Shown here in pieces: positions 61,634 to 64,000 of a stretch of 64,000 bases of DNA. A program made the position numbers and the translations under genes. Origin of the DNA: Nocardioides sp. Soil774. Lineage in GTDB: Bacteria > Actinomycetota > Actinomycetes > Propionibacteriales > Nocardioidaceae. Position 1 is the stretch's first letter; every line of letters begins with the position of its first letter. The notes under the pieces were generated by a model that did not search any database, was not told the origin of the DNA, and was given only the letters and a program-made list of their open reading frames with translations. Location of the stretch: assembly GCF_001428125.1 (NCBI RefSeq), contig NZ_LMSM01000008.1, forward strand, positions 1 to 64,000, read 5' to 3'.

Positions 61634-62406
61634 CCGCCCTGGCACCCACCACCCGGAGCCCGCGGCCCGCGCTGGCGACGTACGCCGCCCTCGACCTGCG
61701 CCGCCAGCTGCGCGACCGCGTGGGGATGTTCTTCATCGTCGCGCTGCCGTCGTTCATGTACGTCGTGTTCGGGCTCGGGTCCGAGGACTCCGTCGGCAGC
61801 GGCAACGTCGCGATGTACATCATGGTCTCGATGGCGACCTACGCCGCGGTGACCGCCACGACCACCGTCGCTGGCGGCGCGACGACCGAGCAGGTGATGG
61901 GCTGGGGCCGCCAGCTCGCGCTGACCCCGCTGCGACCGATCGCCATCGTCGGCATCAAGGCGGCGGTGGCCATGACCGTGGCAGCCGTCGCCGTCGCGCT
62001 GGTCTTCACCATCGGCGCGCTCACCGGCGCCTCCGGAGCGGCGAGCGACTGGGCGCTGTCGGCGCTGCTGGTGTGGGCGCTGTCGGCGATGTTCGCGATC
62101 TACGGTCTGGCGATCTGCCTGCTCTTCCGCGGGCCCAACACCCCCGGCATCGCCTCGGGGCTGATCGTGGTGATGGCCTTCCTGGGCAACCTCTTCACGC
62201 CGATGGACGGTCTGATGCTCGACATCGGGCGCCTCACGCCGATGTACGGCTTCGCGGCGCTGGCGCACTACCCGCAGACCGACGGGTGGCTCCCCCTCGG
62301 CGGGCACGACCCGCTGTGGCTCCCGGTCGCTAACGTGCTCGCGTGGACCGTGATCTTCGCCCTGCTGGCCCTGTGGGGCCTGCGCCGCAGCCGGGCGCGG
62401 GCGTGA
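61630..62406 (+). CDS. ABC-2 type transporter permease
   Basis: A 258-residue protein with six hydrophobic segments and the ABC-2 layout: a cytoplasmic N-terminus (R-R-Q-L-R-D-R-V-G-M), M-Y-I-M-V-S-M-A-T-Y, and a late T-P-M-D-G-L near the fifth helix. It forms the membrane part of the exporter with the ATPase before it. Coupled at both ends by 4-base overlaps. Only one permease gene is present, so it probably works as a homodimer. Confidence 0.9.
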   Translation: MTALAPTTRSPRPALATYAALDLRRQLRDRVGMFFIVALPSFMYVVFGLGSEDSVGSGNVAMYIMVSMATYAAVTATTTVAGGATTEQVMGWGRQLALTPLRPIAIVGIKAAVAMTVAAVAVALVFTIGALTGASGAASDWALSALLVWALSAMFAIYGLAICLLFRGPNTPGIASGLIVVMAFLGNLFTPMDGLMLDIGRLTPMYGFAALAHYPQTDGWLPLGGHDPLWLPVANVLAWTVIFALLALWGLRRSRARA

Positions 62407-63470
62407 CCCAGCAGCTGGCCGGCGGCGCGGACGGTGCCCCCGGCCCGTGGGCGCGCTGGGGCTGGGCCATGGCGGTGGTGTGGCTCGGGTTCCTGTTCTT
62501 CCCGCTCGTGGGGGTGTGGGAGTCCGATGCGCCGGCCGCCGCCAGGGCCGCGACCATCGCCGCGATCGTGGTCTTCGCGGTCCTGTACGTCCTGGGCTTC
62601 AGCGTCGTGCCCGAGCGCCTGGCCCTCGGCGTGCTCGCGGCGATGGCGCTCTGCATGGTCGCGACCGTGCCGGTGCTCGGCGTCGACTCGCTCGGCATGA
62701 CGCCCTACCTCGGCGCCTTCTCGGCCCTGCAGGTGCCGGCACCGGCGTGGAAGTGGACGACGCCGGTGACCGCCGTGATCCCGGTGCTCTCCCTGCTCGG
62801 CAACGACGACTTCCCGGCGTTCTTCTTCATCCTGGTGTGGCCCATCATCGGCGGCTGCACCATCGTGCGCGTGCTGACCGAGGCCGAGATGAGGGCGGGC
62901 GCGACCCGCAGCTCGCTCGCCCTGGTCGCCGAGCGGGAGCGGGTCGCCCGCGACGTGCACGACGTGCTCGGCCACTCGCTGACCGCGCTCTCGGTGAAGG
63001 CCGAGCTCGCCGCCCGGCTGATCGACGTCGACCCCGACAAGGCCCGCGCGGAGCTGGAGTCGATCCAGGCCACCGCGCGCCAGGCGCTCGCCGAGGTGCG
63101 CGCCACCGTCGGCGGCCTGCGGGCCGGCAACCTCGAGGCCGAGCTGGCCGCCGCGCCACGGGTGCTCGCCGACGCGGGTGTCGAGACGACGACGGTCGGC
63201 GACGTGGCCGACACCGACCCGCGCCACCGGGCGCTGCTGGCCTGGGTGCTGCGCGAGTCGGTCACCAACGTCGTACGCCACGCGCGGGCGCGGTCGGTCG
63301 TCATCGAGCTCGGCCCCCGCGGCCTCAGCGTCACCGACGACGGCGCGGGCCCCTCGGGCGCCGAGGGCAACGGGCTGCGCGGCATGCGCGAGCGCGTCAC
63401 GGGGGTCGGGGGCACGCTCGACGTCTCGGCCGTGTCACCGGGGACCCGCGTGGAGGTGGTGCTGCCGTGA
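62403..63470 (+). CDS. Sensor histidine kinase, HisKA_3 (DesK/LiaS-like) type
   Basis: A 355-residue protein from GTG 62403 (GTGA overlap). The first 155 residues hold about 5 membrane helices with almost no outside loops, suggesting it senses the membrane or the transporter itself. R-E-R-V-A-R-D-V-H-D-V-L-G-H carries the phosphorylated His186 in the HisKA_3 motif, and the HATPase part has E-S-V-T-N-V-V-R-H-A and D-D-G-A-G-P. It phosphorylates the response regulator downstream. Confidence 0.93.
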   Translation: MTQQLAGGADGAPGPWARWGWAMAVVWLGFLFFPLVGVWESDAPAAARAATIAAIVVFAVLYVLGFSVVPERLALGVLAAMALCMVATVPVLGVDSLGMTPYLGAFSALQVPAPAWKWTTPVTAVIPVLSLLGNDDFPAFFFILVWPIIGGCTIVRVLTEAEMRAGATRSSLALVAERERVARDVHDVLGHSLTALSVKAELAARLIDVDPDKARAELESIQATARQALAEVRATVGGLRAGNLEAELAAAPRVLADAGVETTTVGDVADTDPRHRALLAWVLRESVTNVVRHARARSVVIELGPRGLSVTDDGAGPSGAEGNGLRGMRERVTGVGGTLDVSAVSPGTRVEVVLP

Positions 63471-64000
63471 TCCGCCTGCTGCTGGCCGACGACCAGGCCC
63501 TGGTCCGCGGCGCCCTCGCTGCGCTGCTCGACCTCGAGCCGGACCTCGAGGTGGTGGCACAGGTCGGGCGCGGCGACGAGGTGGTCGAGGCCGCCCGCGC
63601 CTCCGGCGCGGAGGTCTGCCTGCTCGACATCGAGATGCCGGGCATGACCGGGATCGACGCCGCGGCGGCCCTGCGCCGGGAGCTGCCCGGTGTGCGCTCG
63701 CTCGTCGTCACGACCTTCGGGCGCCCGGGCTACGTCCGTCGCGCGATCGAGGCAGGCGCCTCGGGCTTCGTCGTCAAGGACACCCCGTCGCGCCAGCTCG
63801 CCGACGCCGTACGTCGCGTGCACGCCGGGCTGCGGGTCATCGACCCCGACCTCGCCGCGGAGTCATTGATCGACGGGCCGAGCCCGCTGACCGGGCGCGA
63901 GCGCGAGCTGCTGACCTACGCCCTCGACGGGTCGCCGGTGGCCGCGATCGCTGCGCGCGTGCACCTCTCGGAGGGCACGGTGCGCAACCACCTGTCGTCG
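63467..64000 (+). CDS. NarL/DesR-type response regulator (truncated by window end)
   Basis: GTG 63467 overlaps the kinase stop (GTGA). 178 residues are visible. The receiver domain has the acidic pair A-D-D-Q, the phosphorylated Asp54 in L-L-D-I-E-M-P-G, and the conserved Thr/Lys in V-T-T-F and V-V-K-D-T-P. The LuxR helix-turn-helix (S-P-L-T-G-R-E-R-E-L-L) starts near residue 142 and the sequence ends inside it. It would control this exporter operon through the palindromes at 60681-60710. Its C-terminal end lies outside the window. Confidence 0.93.
   Translation, partial: MIRLLLADDQALVRGALAALLDLEPDLEVVAQVGRGDEVVEAARASGAEVCLLDIEMPGMTGIDAAAALRRELPGVRSLVVTTFGRPGYVRRAIEAGASGFVVKDTPSRQLADAVRRVHAGLRVIDPDLAAESLIDGPSPLTGRERELLTYALDGSPVAAIAARVHLSEGTVRNHLSS

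Overview
The window is very GC-rich, uses many GTG starts, packs genes into 4-base ATGA/GTGA overlaps, and carries actinobacterial signature genes: the dnaK-grpE-dnaJ-hspR operon with a HAIR operator, a bifunctional-type Dcd, an EtfD-like membrane Fe-S protein, a FadE5-like acyl-CoA dehydrogenase, DUF6131 and a DesK/DesR-type two-component system. Gene content and style point to a free-living actinobacterium of the Nocardioides type (Propionibacteriales). I infer this from family resemblance, not from any database search. It looks like chromosome; the only sure mobile-element trace is an IS30-type tail at the left edge.

Layout. 1-100: end of an IS30-family element. 147-5,187: small Zn-knuckle-like protein, SRPBCC protein and the heat-shock operon (minus strand), with a HAIR box upstream of dnaK. 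5.2-12.7 kb: GNAT, SGNH hydrolase, two secreted peptidases (M4 and M28) sharing a C-terminal module, and an M3 oligopeptidase. 12.8-20 kb: aldo/keto reductase, two MFS transporters, a membrane-anchored protein, a three-gene GTPase/WXG100-like group and a sucrase/ferredoxin-like protein. 20-23 kb: a large LuxR ATPase (LAL type) behind a 38-residue microprotein. 23.2-26.9 kb: first hut block (M20 amidohydrolase-hutF-hutI). 27-35.5 kb: nitroreductase/M20/MFS operon, DUF1992, two CitE/malyl-CoA-lyase-like proteins, DUF6131, M48 and a metzincin-like protease. 35.7-38.9 kb: second hut block (hutH-hutU). 39-45.8 kb: LuxR, haloperoxidase/PAP2, two membrane-coil paralogues, IclR and a secreted metallo-hydrolase. 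45.9-49.5 kb: EtfD-like protein with a 500-residue acidic tail. 49.7-51.4 kb: RHH regulator, DUF4097 and a 31-residue microprotein. 51.4-58.4 kb: dcd, SGNH hydrolase, tRNA-Gly with two tandem partial copies, C39-like protein, lipoprotein, DUF2461, Rrf2 and TauE/SafE. 58.7-60.6 kb: acyl-CoA dehydrogenase. 60.7-64 kb: ABC exporter plus two-component system, running off the right edge.

How parts connect. The two hut blocks, about 9 kb apart, together encode histidine to N-formylglutamate, and an M20 amidohydrolase could make glutamate. Each block is preceded by the same 16-bp palindromic operator, GTCT-N-GGATCC-N-AGAC, and an IclR-type regulator lies 3.4 kb beyond hutH. The EtfD-like protein and the acyl-CoA dehydrogenase, which would belong to the same beta-oxidation electron path, share a GTTAC-type promoter palindrome.

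The most unusual material is between genes and in one protein tail: three copies of a CCCCGGATATCCGGGG palindrome, two related GAGCGGACC hairpins, a tandem pair of GAGCGGTGCGTGAGG hairpins, tandem 77-bp repeats carrying the 3' part of tRNA-Gly, a helically phased array of TGAYRTCA boxes, and seven SLFD motifs spaced along the EtfD tail. No CRISPR array, prophage or biosynthetic cluster was seen.
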